From a virus: a DNA stretch of 20,340 nucleotides. Shown here one piece after another: positions 7,324 through 15,487 of this stretch (the stretch's first letter is position 1; each line of letters begins with the position of its first letter). The notes under the pieces were generated by a model that made no database searches, was not told the DNA's origin, and was given only the letters and a program-made list of their open reading frames with translations. Where the stretch lies: the IMG/VR virus record IMGVR_UViG_3300017740_000119, positions 1-20,340 of that record; one strand, 5' to 3'. The translations under genes and the position numbers were made by a program.

Positions 7324-8475
7324 ATGTTTAAAATATTATATCCATCCCAAGACACATCAATATTTGAAGTTGCTAAAACATTAAATACCGGGCTAGATGA
7401 AATTTTAGAAATTGGTAAACGTGATACTACAGGTGGAACATCATATTCTAAATCTAGATCATTAGTAAAGTTTGATTTAACTCAAGTTAATTCAGCATTA
7501 TCAAAATATAGTGTTAATATCGAAGATTGTAAATTCTTTTTGCAATTATACACAACGCATGCGGTTAATTTACCATCAACATATTCTGTAGAAGCTAAGA
7601 TCTTAGGAAATGATTGGGATAATGGATTAGGTTTTGTCAATTCAAATCCTATAATAAAAGACGGATGTACATGGTCTTATCCTATATCTGGAAGTAATTG
7701 GACATCTGGATCGCAAAATCAAGAAATAGCTAATGGAAGTAACTTGTTTATTAAGGGCATTGGTGAGGGTGGAAGTTATCTAGAAGAATCACCAAATACT
7801 GGATTACAATTGGTATTTTCACAATCATTTTCACAAATTACAGATTTAGATACAGCTGCTAGTACTAGAAATACTGATTTATATATGGATGTAACATCTG
7901 CAGTAAGAGCATGGCAATCAGGATCAAATGGGGTTACTGTTCCAAATTATGGATTTTTAATTCAATTTTCTGATGCAACTGAAGCAGCTTCTAATAAACA
8001 TGGTTATGTAAGATTTTTTAGTAGAGAAACACACACAATTTATGTTCCAAAATTATTAATGTTATTTGATAAATCTTCTTTTGCAACAGGATCATTGGAA
8101 CAATTCAATATTGAATCATATAAAATATATACAGATTTACAAAAAGAATATTTAGATACTAGTGTAAATAAAATTCGAATATTTGTTAGAGATAGATATC
8201 CACAAAAATCTCCAACTAATTTATTTCCAGAATCAGCTGTTAAATATTTACCATCTGGATCATTATACTCAATTAGAGATGCTGCAACTGAAGAGGTAGT
8301 TATACCATTTAATAATACATATACTAAAATTAGTTGTGACTCAACTAGTAATTTTATAAATTTAGATATGTCTGGATTAATGCCTGAACGATATTATAGA
8401 TTAGTATTTAAAATTACATCTGGTATATATGATGAGTTTATAGAAGATGACTTCTATTTTAAAATAGTAAGATAA
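7324..8475 (+). CDS. DNRLRE-domain-like tail structural protein
   Basis: A 383-residue beta protein. Residues 1-250 fit the DNRLRE-type jelly-roll found in secreted and phage adhesion proteins: YPSQDTSIFE near the start, SRSLVKFDL (about 44-53), LYMDVTSAVRAWQSGSNG (about 182-200), NYGFLIQFSDA (about 203-214) and YVRFFSRE (about 223-230). Residues 255-383 form a second beta region (IRIFVRDRYPQ, YYRLVFKI). No signal peptide is present, as expected for a virion protein. This fold often presents sugar- or surface-binding loops, so a peripheral tail role in adhesion is likely but inferred. It is followed by the proline-rich protein after a single base, so the two are co-translated. Confidence 0.7.
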   Translation: MFKILYPSQDTSIFEVAKTLNTGLDEILEIGKRDTTGGTSYSKSRSLVKFDLTQVNSALSKYSVNIEDCKFFLQLYTTHAVNLPSTYSVEAKILGNDWDNGLGFVNSNPIIKDGCTWSYPISGSNWTSGSQNQEIANGSNLFIKGIGEGGSYLEESPNTGLQLVFSQSFSQITDLDTAASTRNTDLYMDVTSAVRAWQSGSNGVTVPNYGFLIQFSDATEAASNKHGYVRFFSRETHTIYVPKLLMLFDKSSFATGSLEQFNIESYKIYTDLQKEYLDTSVNKIRIFVRDRYPQKSPTNLFPESAVKYLPSGSLYSIRDAATEEVVIPFNNTYTKISCDSTSNFINLDMSGLMPERYYRLVFKITSGIYDEFIEDDFYFKIVR

Positions 8476-8476
8476 T

Positions 8477-9820
8477 ATGTTAATACATAAATTAAAATTA
8501 TATCCTAATCAATCTCAAGGCGGAGCTTATGCAGCTAATTCCGGTGGATCTGGCCCTCAACCGACCGGTAATGGTTATACACCTGGCGGTGAATATATAG
8601 ATGGCACTGGAGCTGATTATGTTGGAGCTTGGCATTCGCATTCGAATGGAGTTATTACAAAAGGAACAATTCAATCTCATACTGATATTTCTAATGAAGA
8701 TGTATTATTTCCAATTGTTACACCACCTTCGCCTCCACCACCACCAAATATACCCAATACTACCGGACCTTCGAATGTCTCTCCACAAACAATACAAATT
8801 CCAACTCCTCCACCTAGCGGACCAGCTGGAGCGGGAAGAACAGGAACAAATACTCCCAGTACCAGTAATGCCGGAACAATGTATTTAGGCGGAGCTATAA
8901 ATCCTCCAATGCCTCCACCGGTTGCAGTTTATCAAGCTCCACCATTTGTAGATACAAATATACAACAAGAATATATTGAAAAAGGATTAACATTTAAATC
9001 AAATAATAAATTTATCAATCAAAGAAATGCAGCCGGCAATCTATTATTTGAAGAAAATTCTCAAAATAATCAAAATTTAATTATAGAGCCAGCTATTGAA
9101 ACGTATACTAATAAATCATTTATTGAAGCAGTTAATACACAATTTAATTATTTTAAATTTCCAGCAAGAATTGGAGTTGATTCTACTTTAGATTTATCAT
9201 TTAATATGGATTTTGATATTGAAGACATAGGTACTGATCCAATAACTGGATTTCATGTATTAAATCCAAAAGATGCATTAGGCGCTGATATTGGAGATTA
9301 TGTATCAATGACTCTTTCATATCCTGAGATAGTTATAGAAACAATGCCAATTGATAAGACTTTAGATGGTTCTCCTATAGATAAAGATTTATCAGCTTTT
9401 GTATTAACTCCATCAAAAATAAAATATATTAAAGAAGGAAATAAAGCAATTAAAATTGTTGCAGCATATACAGGTAGGCCACAAGCTAATAATAATACTG
9501 GATTTGTGTTAGCATTAGATAGGAAAATGCCTGTAGTGTATAGAAATTGGCCAAGTAATGCTGGTTCGTTATATCAAAATAGATATCCGCATTCTTATAG
9601 AACATCTGCACAATATGGTGGAGGTAGTTCTCAAAATCATGATATCACATATGTACATATTAATTTAACTTATGTAATAGATCCAAATGACATGGCAGAA
9701 TATGATCAGTATAGTTTTAGAACTGTTGCCGGCAATGCTGCTTGGTATTTAAGACAAAGTGTTAAATTTGATATTTCAATAATAGATGATCCAGGACCTG
9801 GAGGATACGGTAAACAATAA
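8477..9820 (+). CDS. proline-rich tail structural protein with H-x-H motif
   Basis: A 447-residue protein in three parts. Residues 1-80 hold a short basic N-terminal peptide (MLIHKLKLYPNQSQ), a Gly-rich stretch, and YVGAWHSHSNGVITKG (48-63). This Y-x-G-x-x-H-x-H-x-x-G motif recurs in phage tail proteins, often at the junction to another subunit. Residues 83-160 are a proline-rich linker (TPPSPPPPPN, PTPPPSGPAG, NPPMPPPV). Residues 165-447 form a globular beta domain with TFKSNNKF, DLSFNMDFDIEDIG and VHINLTYVIDPNDM. The linker suggests an extended or flexible connector. The first 15 residues resemble those of the protein at 14286. The stop overlaps the next start (TAATG). Function is unknown beyond virion structure. 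Confidence 0.66.
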   Translation: MLIHKLKLYPNQSQGGAYAANSGGSGPQPTGNGYTPGGEYIDGTGADYVGAWHSHSNGVITKGTIQSHTDISNEDVLFPIVTPPSPPPPPNIPNTTGPSNVSPQTIQIPTPPPSGPAGAGRTGTNTPSTSNAGTMYLGGAINPPMPPPVAVYQAPPFVDTNIQQEYIEKGLTFKSNNKFINQRNAAGNLLFEENSQNNQNLIIEPAIETYTNKSFIEAVNTQFNYFKFPARIGVDSTLDLSFNMDFDIEDIGTDPITGFHVLNPKDALGADIGDYVSMTLSYPEIVIETMPIDKTLDGSPIDKDLSAFVLTPSKIKYIKEGNKAIKIVAAYTGRPQANNNTGFVLALDRKMPVVYRNWPSNAGSLYQNRYPHSYRTSAQYGGGSSQNHDITYVHINLTYVIDPNDMAEYDQYSFRTVAGNAAWYLRQSVKFDISIIDDPGPGGYGKQ

Positions 9821-12800
9821 TGTTAAATCAATATTCAAATATAGACCAAATTTTAAATTCTAAAGAATCATTAAATGCTCGTAGATTAGATTCTGTTGAT
9901 TATGAATTATTAGATTATCCAGATTATAGAATTAGTTATAATGCTCAATTAAATTCTACATCAACTCAAAAAGTTGAATTTCATGTATATTCTAATGACG
10001 TGTGGATAACAGGTAATCATTCTATACAAGCTTCTAGTTTAAGTCCTAATATTAGAAATACCGAAACAGATACTTTTATTACATTTCCGTTTGCTTCATT
10101 AGATATTAATTTATATTCAGAATTTAATTCGTTAGGATTAACTGCAGGTAATTTTAGATTTGTTTTAAACTTTTTTGAAAATTTAATTGGAAGTTATGAC
10201 AATCAATATTTAAAAGTATCAGAAATATCTCCAGATCGTACAGAAGTAAAATTAACATTAATTGATAAAAACAATCAATCAGCATTAACTCAATTAGTTA
10301 ATTATATTGATGATGTTAAACAAACACAATTAAATGACAATATAATAAATCCTAATGTTACTGAAACGTATTTATTAAATTTTAGTCAAAATAATTGTAT
10401 ACAATTTGTTAATAGTGTAGTTGTAGGAGAACATTTATATGTAAAACTTTTAAATCCATTACCATTAGATATTAATTTAAAATTTAAATGTTGGGTTGTA
10501 AAAGAAAAAAAATTACCATATGTTGATACTGTTGAAATAACACCGGAAATATTATCATCAATACGAGAAACTTTAGCTGGACCAAATTGGCAAGCAAATA
10601 CAAATGCAACTGATATTTCAACAGAAACAGATTTAAAGTCTTGGAATGATTTATTAGGATCTTCAATTCAAACTTCGCAACAGATAATTGATTCATATTT
10701 TTCAGGATCGATATCTGGAATAGATTTAAATATAGATTATTCTGATTTTAATAATTTTATATTTTATAGTTCAGCAGCAGAAAGATTAGCTAATTTTAGA
10801 TATAAATTAGGATTAATTGAAACATATACATCACAATCACGTGTTATTTCAAATATTAATAGTGCTGTTAGTACAACTAATGCAAGTGATTTTACACAAT
10901 TAAAAACAAATTTGATATCCGGATTTGATGAATTTGAAAAATACCTTTACTATGAATCTTCTTCAATACTATTTACTCATGATCAATATAATGGTAATGA
11001 TGTTAATGTTTCAGAATTAACTGGGAGTTATATACAGCCAGCTCCAAAAAATAATTCTACTAAACCTTATTCATCGATGTCAGTTACTAGTAGCAACTTT
11101 GTTAATTGGTATGATTCATTATATAATTCAGCTGAATTGTATGATAGTTATAATACTAATATTTTAACAAATGGAATTCCAGAATTTATTAAATTTGATT
11201 CAAATAATTCTGATATGATTATTTTTGTTAACATGTTAGGACATCATTTTGATATTTTATATACATATATTAGATACCTAACAAAAATGTATAATCGGGA
11301 TGAACATCCAAAACGAGGTGTTCCTAATGAATTATTATTTCAAGTTGCAAAACAATTTGGGTGGAATTTATCTATAGGAAATCAAGGATCAGATTTATGG
11401 GAGTATTTATTTGGAACCGATGAACAAGGAATTCCTGCTACGGGATCTTTGTCAGTAGGAGCTCCTGCAGTATCAAAACGTGATACTACATATGATATTT
11501 GGAGAAGAATTGTTAATAATTTACCATTATTACTAAAATCTAAAGGAACAAAACGAAGTGTAAGAGCATTATTATCATGTTATGGTATTCCGCAATCTAT
11601 GATATCTATTAATGAATATGGAGGTCCTAGAATAACAAGAGCTCCTATTTATGAAACAAATGAATTTAATTATGCACTAGATTTAATTAATAATCCAGCT
11701 GGTACAGTCACTGTAGATTATACTAGGCCTATTCGCTCTGTAGAAATAAGATTCCGAACAGATAATGTATTAACTAATCCTTCGGTACCATCTACTATGA
11801 ATTTATATTCAATTGGTGTAAACAATGTTACAATTGATTTTAATAGCGGCACACTAGGAACATTAAGAATTAATACAACCGCGTCTGGACAGATTGAATG
11901 TTTCGATGGAGAATATATTAATACGTTACTTCGAAGTGGTTCAAATGGTACATTAGAATTATTAGCACAACGTTCTAAGTATGGAAAAATTATAACAACA
12001 GTTTCATCTTCTATTACAGGTAGTTTTCCAAATACTGGTACGATATCACTAGGATTAGATCCAGGAGGTAATTCTGGAAATAGATTACAAGGACAACTTC
12101 AAGAACTTAGATTATGGACTTCTAGTTTAGATATAAATCCATTTTCTAATCATACAAAAGCACCAGGAGCATATGATGGAAATTCTGATGCATATGAAGA
12201 ATTAGTTGCAAGATTTCCATTAAATGATAAAATTAATCATACATTAACTTCTAGTTTACAAGGTGTTGAACCAAATTCTTCAAATATATCTGCATCTTTT
12301 GTTGGATGGTCTTCTAATGAGCCATATAATTCACAAGAAGAAACATATTATTATGATGCAGTTTCTGCAGGAAATGATACATTAGATGATAATAAAATAC
12401 GAATTGAGTCAAATAACTTAATTTCTGGATTATCACCAGATTCTAGAGCTGAACAAAGTCAATTTGATAAAGCTCCGTTAGATTCATCTAGACTAGGAAT
12501 ATTTTATTCTCCTCAAACAATGATTAATGATGACATAATTGCACAATTAGGATTTGTTAATTTAGAAGAATATATAGGAGATCCTGCAGATCAAGATACA
12601 AAATCATATCCAGCATTAAAGAAATTTTCTGAAACATATTGGAAGAAATATTCTGAAAAAAGTAATATAAATGAATATTTGCGTGTTTTTAGTTTATTTG
12701 ATTTATCATTTTTTGGACAAATTGAACAATTACTTCCTGCACGTGTAAATAAAATAACTGGATTGTTAATACAACCTACATTATTAGAACGAAGTAAAGA

Positions 12801-13536
12801 TTCTACGAAAACTGGGTATTTGCAACGAAGTAATGAAACATATGATGCTAATTTAATTGTTTCAACAGAAACTCAAAATATTACATCATCATATGAATTT
12901 ATAGAATCAGAATTAATTGTAAATTCAGAAGATCAAAATATTCTATCTGGGTCTGTTGCTAATAATTATGTAGCATATTTAACTAGTAGCACTTCATATA
13001 CAGCAACACCATATTCATATAATATAATATATCGATATAGCGGATCATGGGTTACTGGATCTAGTCCATATTGGGAATCTGAAGCAATATTACCAACAAT
13101 CACCGGATCAAGAATTTCTGAAATATTTAAAACAATGATTAAATCTTCTAGTAATAGTACGGAAGGATATGGTTCTGGCATATATGGATCTTCTACATAT
13201 GGTAGTGATGCAAGTTCTGGAATAACACAATATTTTAATTTAACTGGTTCATTTGCTGAAGTTCAAGATTTTAGTCCTATAGGAATGGAAAATGCAAGAT
13301 TTAATGGATCTAAATTAATTGGAAAAGATTTTAATATTGAACCGACAAGATTTACTGGTAATTTTAAAACAATTGACGGAGGACCAGTTGTAGAGTTTTC
13401 TGAAGTTAATCCGAATAATATTACAGTTAGTACTCCAAGTAGTGAAGGTTCATTTAAGGTAGAAAAAATACGTGAACGTAAAACTAGAAAAAGAAAAAGA
13501 AGATCTGGAGAAGAACCAGAAGAGTTTTTTAAATAA
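9820..13536 (+). CDS. large (1238 aa) tail/baseplate protein with gpI-like and LamG-like regions
   Basis: The largest gene in the window. Residues 1-470 are mixed alpha/beta without a clear relative. Residues 470-595 resemble the helical core of gpI-like baseplate proteins: HHFDILYTYIRYLTKMYN, NELLFQVAKQFGW, IWRRIVNNLPLLLKSKGTK and RSVRALLSCYGIP; the K-S-K-G-T-K-x-x-x-R-x-L-L-x-x-x-G-I signature is characteristic. Residues 630-770 look like a concanavalin A/LamG-type sandwich (SVEIRFRTDN, LQGQLQELRLWTSSLD). Another helical part follows (900-1010), then a Gly/Tyr/Ser stretch (GYGSGIYGSSTYGS, about 1115-1130) and a very basic end (KIRERKTRKRKRR). It probably links the baseplate to peripheral adhesins. 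The start overlaps the preceding stop (TAATG). A tail role is well supported; the exact homolog is not. Confidence 0.72.
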   Translation: MLNQYSNIDQILNSKESLNARRLDSVDYELLDYPDYRISYNAQLNSTSTQKVEFHVYSNDVWITGNHSIQASSLSPNIRNTETDTFITFPFASLDINLYSEFNSLGLTAGNFRFVLNFFENLIGSYDNQYLKVSEISPDRTEVKLTLIDKNNQSALTQLVNYIDDVKQTQLNDNIINPNVTETYLLNFSQNNCIQFVNSVVVGEHLYVKLLNPLPLDINLKFKCWVVKEKKLPYVDTVEITPEILSSIRETLAGPNWQANTNATDISTETDLKSWNDLLGSSIQTSQQIIDSYFSGSISGIDLNIDYSDFNNFIFYSSAAERLANFRYKLGLIETYTSQSRVISNINSAVSTTNASDFTQLKTNLISGFDEFEKYLYYESSSILFTHDQYNGNDVNVSELTGSYIQPAPKNNSTKPYSSMSVTSSNFVNWYDSLYNSAELYDSYNTNILTNGIPEFIKFDSNNSDMIIFVNMLGHHFDILYTYIRYLTKMYNRDEHPKRGVPNELLFQVAKQFGWNLSIGNQGSDLWEYLFGTDEQGIPATGSLSVGAPAVSKRDTTYDIWRRIVNNLPLLLKSKGTKRSVRALLSCYGIPQSMISINEYGGPRITRAPIYETNEFNYALDLINNPAGTVTVDYTRPIRSVEIRFRTDNVLTNPSVPSTMNLYSIGVNNVTIDFNSGTLGTLRINTTASGQIECFDGEYINTLLRSGSNGTLELLAQRSKYGKIITTVSSSITGSFPNTGTISLGLDPGGNSGNRLQGQLQELRLWTSSLDINPFSNHTKAPGAYDGNSDAYEELVARFPLNDKINHTLTSSLQGVEPNSSNISASFVGWSSNEPYNSQEETYYYDAVSAGNDTLDDNKIRIESNNLISGLSPDSRAEQSQFDKAPLDSSRLGIFYSPQTMINDDIIAQLGFVNLEEYIGDPADQDTKSYPALKKFSETYWKKYSEKSNINEYLRVFSLFDLSFFGQIEQLLPARVNKITGLLIQPTLLERSKDSTKTGYLQRSNETYDANLIVSTETQNITSSYEFIESELIVNSEDQNILSGSVANNYVAYLTSSTSYTATPYSYNIIYRYSGSWVTGSSPYWESEAILPTITGSRISEIFKTMIKSSSNSTEGYGSGIYGSSTYGSDASSGITQYFNLTGSFAEVQDFSPIGMENARFNGSKLIGKDFNIEPTRFTGNFKTIDGGPVVEFSEVNPNNITVSTPSSEGSFKVEKIRERKTRKRKRRSGEEPEEFFK

Positions 13537-13559
13537 AAACAACAAAAATTTTATAAGAT

Positions 13560-13568
13560 AATATTTAT
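13560..13568 (+). promoter_or_regulatory. candidate late promoter motif AATATTTAT (copy 4)
   Basis: Exact AATATTTAT in the 53-nt gap after the 1238-residue gene, 21 nt before the ATG at 13590. An AAAAGG ribosome site (13576-13581) sits between motif and start. Here the minus strand reads AATAAATA, one base away from the T4 late core. This favours the + strand 9-mer as the conserved element. Confidence 0.4.
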
Positions 13569-13589
13569 TAAAAATAAAAGGTATATACA

Positions 13590-14264
13590 ATGGGATATTT
13601 AAATAATAGTACAATTACAGTAGATGCTATTCTAACCAAAAAAGGAAGAGAGTTATTAGCAGCTGGTAGTTCTGATTTCAATATTACACAGTTTGCATTA
13701 GGAGATGATGAAGTAGATTACGGACTATGGAATATTAATCATCCATTAGGATCAAGTTATTATGGAATATTGATAGAAAACATGCCGTTAGTAGAAGCAG
13801 TTCCAGATGAAACTCAAGCATTAAAATATAAATTAGTTACATTACCAAAACAAATAACAAGAATTCCTGTTATAACTGTTGCAAATCCATCAATTACATT
13901 ACAAGCTGCAGGAGACACTGCAGTTATAACGCCAAATACAAGTAATTTTGCGTCTGGTAATTCTACATTTGGATATACAGCAATATTAGCAGATAGTACA
14001 ATTGCTGATATTAGTGTTGTTCAACCATTAGCTAATCCAGGAACGTTGCCAACTACCCCAACCGCAATTGGAAATAATGCAGATGCACAAAGCATTGCGG
14101 TAGCAGGATTTGCATTTCAAATTACAGCTAAAAATCTTTTAGAAGATAAAACCACAACTGTAAATATTATTGCAAATGAAACAGGTGGTAGTACAACTGT
14201 TAATGTAACTGTTAACAAACAAACAGTAGCAAGTAGTGTAGCAAGTAGTGCTCCTACTTTTTAA
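13590..14264 (+). CDS. tail structural protein with C-terminal Ig-like domain
   Basis: A 224-residue protein. Residues 1-90 are a conserved module I recognise from uncultured marine myoviruses: MGYLNNSTITVDAILTKKGR, then LLAAGSSDFNITQFALGDDEVDY (from 22), SSYYGILIENMPLVEA (55-70) and ALKYKLVTLP (77-86). Its function has not been established to my knowledge. Residues 95-224 are Thr/Ala/Ser-rich strands (ITVANPSITLQAAGDTAVI, TTVNIIANETGGSTTVNVTV) with the look of an Ig-like or cadherin-like beta sandwich, common on phage surfaces for weak carbohydrate contacts. The C-terminus ends in a short VASSVASSAPTF tail with a tandem peptide repeat. AAAAGG lies 8 nt before the ATG. Expected to be a virion surface protein. 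Confidence 0.7.
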   Translation: MGYLNNSTITVDAILTKKGRELLAAGSSDFNITQFALGDDEVDYGLWNINHPLGSSYYGILIENMPLVEAVPDETQALKYKLVTLPKQITRIPVITVANPSITLQAAGDTAVITPNTSNFASGNSTFGYTAILADSTIADISVVQPLANPGTLPTTPTAIGNNADAQSIAVAGFAFQITAKNLLEDKTTTVNIIANETGGSTTVNVTVNKQTVASSVASSAPTF

Positions 14265-14285
14265 GCTTAAATTGGAATTAATAAA

Positions 14286-15425
14286 ATGAAAATAATAAAT
14301 AAATTAAAACAATTACCAAATCAAAAACAAGATGGCACTTTACCTACGGTTAGCACATCTGGAGAAACATATTCTAGATTTAATGTATCTGAAGATGTTG
14401 TTTCACAACAAAAAGAGACAGTTACTGCAGGATTATGGAGTGGAGGTATTGGAACATTAGCTACATTTTTTGCTTCAAATGTACAAACAGTATCACAAAA
14501 AAGACACTATGTCGACGTATTTGACGCAGCAACATCAGATGAAACTAGAGCAGTACAATTTGCAGTTGCATTTGGACATGTAGATGGAAATGGGTCTTCA
14601 AAATTAGGCACACAAGAAAGTCCAGCGTCAAAAGCAATTTATGCACAATATAAACAATTATTATTAAATAAAGATGCATCTAGATTTGTAACTGCCGGAT
14701 CTGGTAGTACTGATTATATTTATGCTATTAATATTGAACGAGCAAGACAAAAAGAATCAATTGATTTTGGTAATTGGGAAATTCCTTTACAAAATATAAC
14801 AACTCATACTCAAAATGCAACAGGAAGTGTAACTGTAGGATCTAATAGAATTACATTAATAGATGACTCTTCAATAGTTCCTGGAGGAACCACAACTGAA
14901 TCTGGTGTTGTATATAATATCGTATCTGGTAGTATCGATAATGGAGTACATAATACAACAAATCCTGTTTATTATGGATTATTTTATCCAACCCATGGAG
15001 TAATGATATTAGATGGAAAAATGTTAGATCAACAATTAGGATTTGATACAAATTTATCTGCATCTAACTCTGCAACGCCAGAAGGTAATAATCATTATTT
15101 ATTATTTAATTCTATATCTGGATCTGCTGCTGCTGCTGGTGGTAATGTAGGATTTGAAGCTAGAAATGAGCAAGAAATTACTAGTACTCATTATTTTGTA
15201 AGAGTTAAAAATGGAAGTTTTAATTTTTCAAATAATCCTTCATATGTAACCGGATCTGTTGGAGACTTTAAAAACTCTTCATATGTTGGCAATCCTAAAT
15301 CATATGTTACAACAGTTGGATTGTATAATGATAGCAATGAATTATTAGCAGTAGCTAAATTAAGCAAACCATTATTAAAATCATTTTCAAGAGAAGCGTT
15401 AATACGTGTTAAATTAGATTTTTAA
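14286..15425 (+). CDS. tail structural protein with shared C-terminal module
   Basis: A 379-residue protein. The N-terminus MKIINKLKQLPNQKQDG resembles that of the proline-rich protein at 8477. Residues 45-75 (VTAGLWSGGIGTLATFFASNV) are followed by a region typical of a phage structural protein (VDVFDAATSDETRAVQFAVAFGHVDG). Residues 222-245 have NPVYYGLFYPTHGVMILDG. The last about 80 residues (300-379) have FNFSNNPSYV, NPKSYVTTVGLYNDSNELLAVAKLSKPLLK and a final IRVKLDF; the same module closes the next gene. GGAA about 10 nt before the ATG is a modest ribosome site. A strong terminator follows its stop. No enzyme motif was seen; most likely a tail or fibre component whose C-terminus docks onto a common partner. 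Confidence 0.68.
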   Translation: MKIINKLKQLPNQKQDGTLPTVSTSGETYSRFNVSEDVVSQQKETVTAGLWSGGIGTLATFFASNVQTVSQKRHYVDVFDAATSDETRAVQFAVAFGHVDGNGSSKLGTQESPASKAIYAQYKQLLLNKDASRFVTAGSGSTDYIYAINIERARQKESIDFGNWEIPLQNITTHTQNATGSVTVGSNRITLIDDSSIVPGGTTTESGVVYNIVSGSIDNGVHNTTNPVYYGLFYPTHGVMILDGKMLDQQLGFDTNLSASNSATPEGNNHYLLFNSISGSAAAAGGNVGFEARNEQEITSTHYFVRVKNGSFNFSNNPSYVTGSVGDFKNSSYVGNPKSYVTTVGLYNDSNELLAVAKLSKPLLKSFSREALIRVKLDF

Positions 15426-15442
15426 TAAGTATCATTGAATTT

Positions 15443-15481
15443 AAACCTGTTATATTTATATTAAAGATATAACGGGTTTTT
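15443..15481 (+). terminator. strong intrinsic terminator
   Basis: Left arm AAACCTGTTATAT (15443-15455) and right arm ATATAACGGGTTT (15467-15479) pair over 13 bp with one G-U pair; the loop is 11 nt and the right arm runs into a five-T tract (15477-15481). It lies 18 nt after the stop of the gene at 14286 and only 7 nt before the next ATG, so the downstream gene needs readthrough or its own promoter. This is the only clearly GC-anchored hairpin with a U-tract in the window. Confidence 0.8.
15451..15459 (+). promoter_or_regulatory. candidate late promoter motif TATATTTAT (copy 5, inside terminator hairpin)
   Basis: A one-base variant of the AATATTTAT motif, spanning the inner left arm and loop of the terminator at 15443-15481 and lying 28 nt before the ATG at 15488. 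If transcription starts 6-8 nt downstream of it, as at T4 late promoters, the new RNA would begin at or just inside the right arm, lack the left arm and so not fold the terminator. The orientation question is as for the other copies. Confidence 0.35.
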
Positions 15482-15487
15482 ACTAGT

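Noticed and set aside
8601-8888. 95-codon + strand frame inside the proline-rich gene
   Set aside because: It is a frame-shifted reading of the proline-rich linker (Leu/His/Gln-rich); the main frame is continuous and carries conserved motifs.
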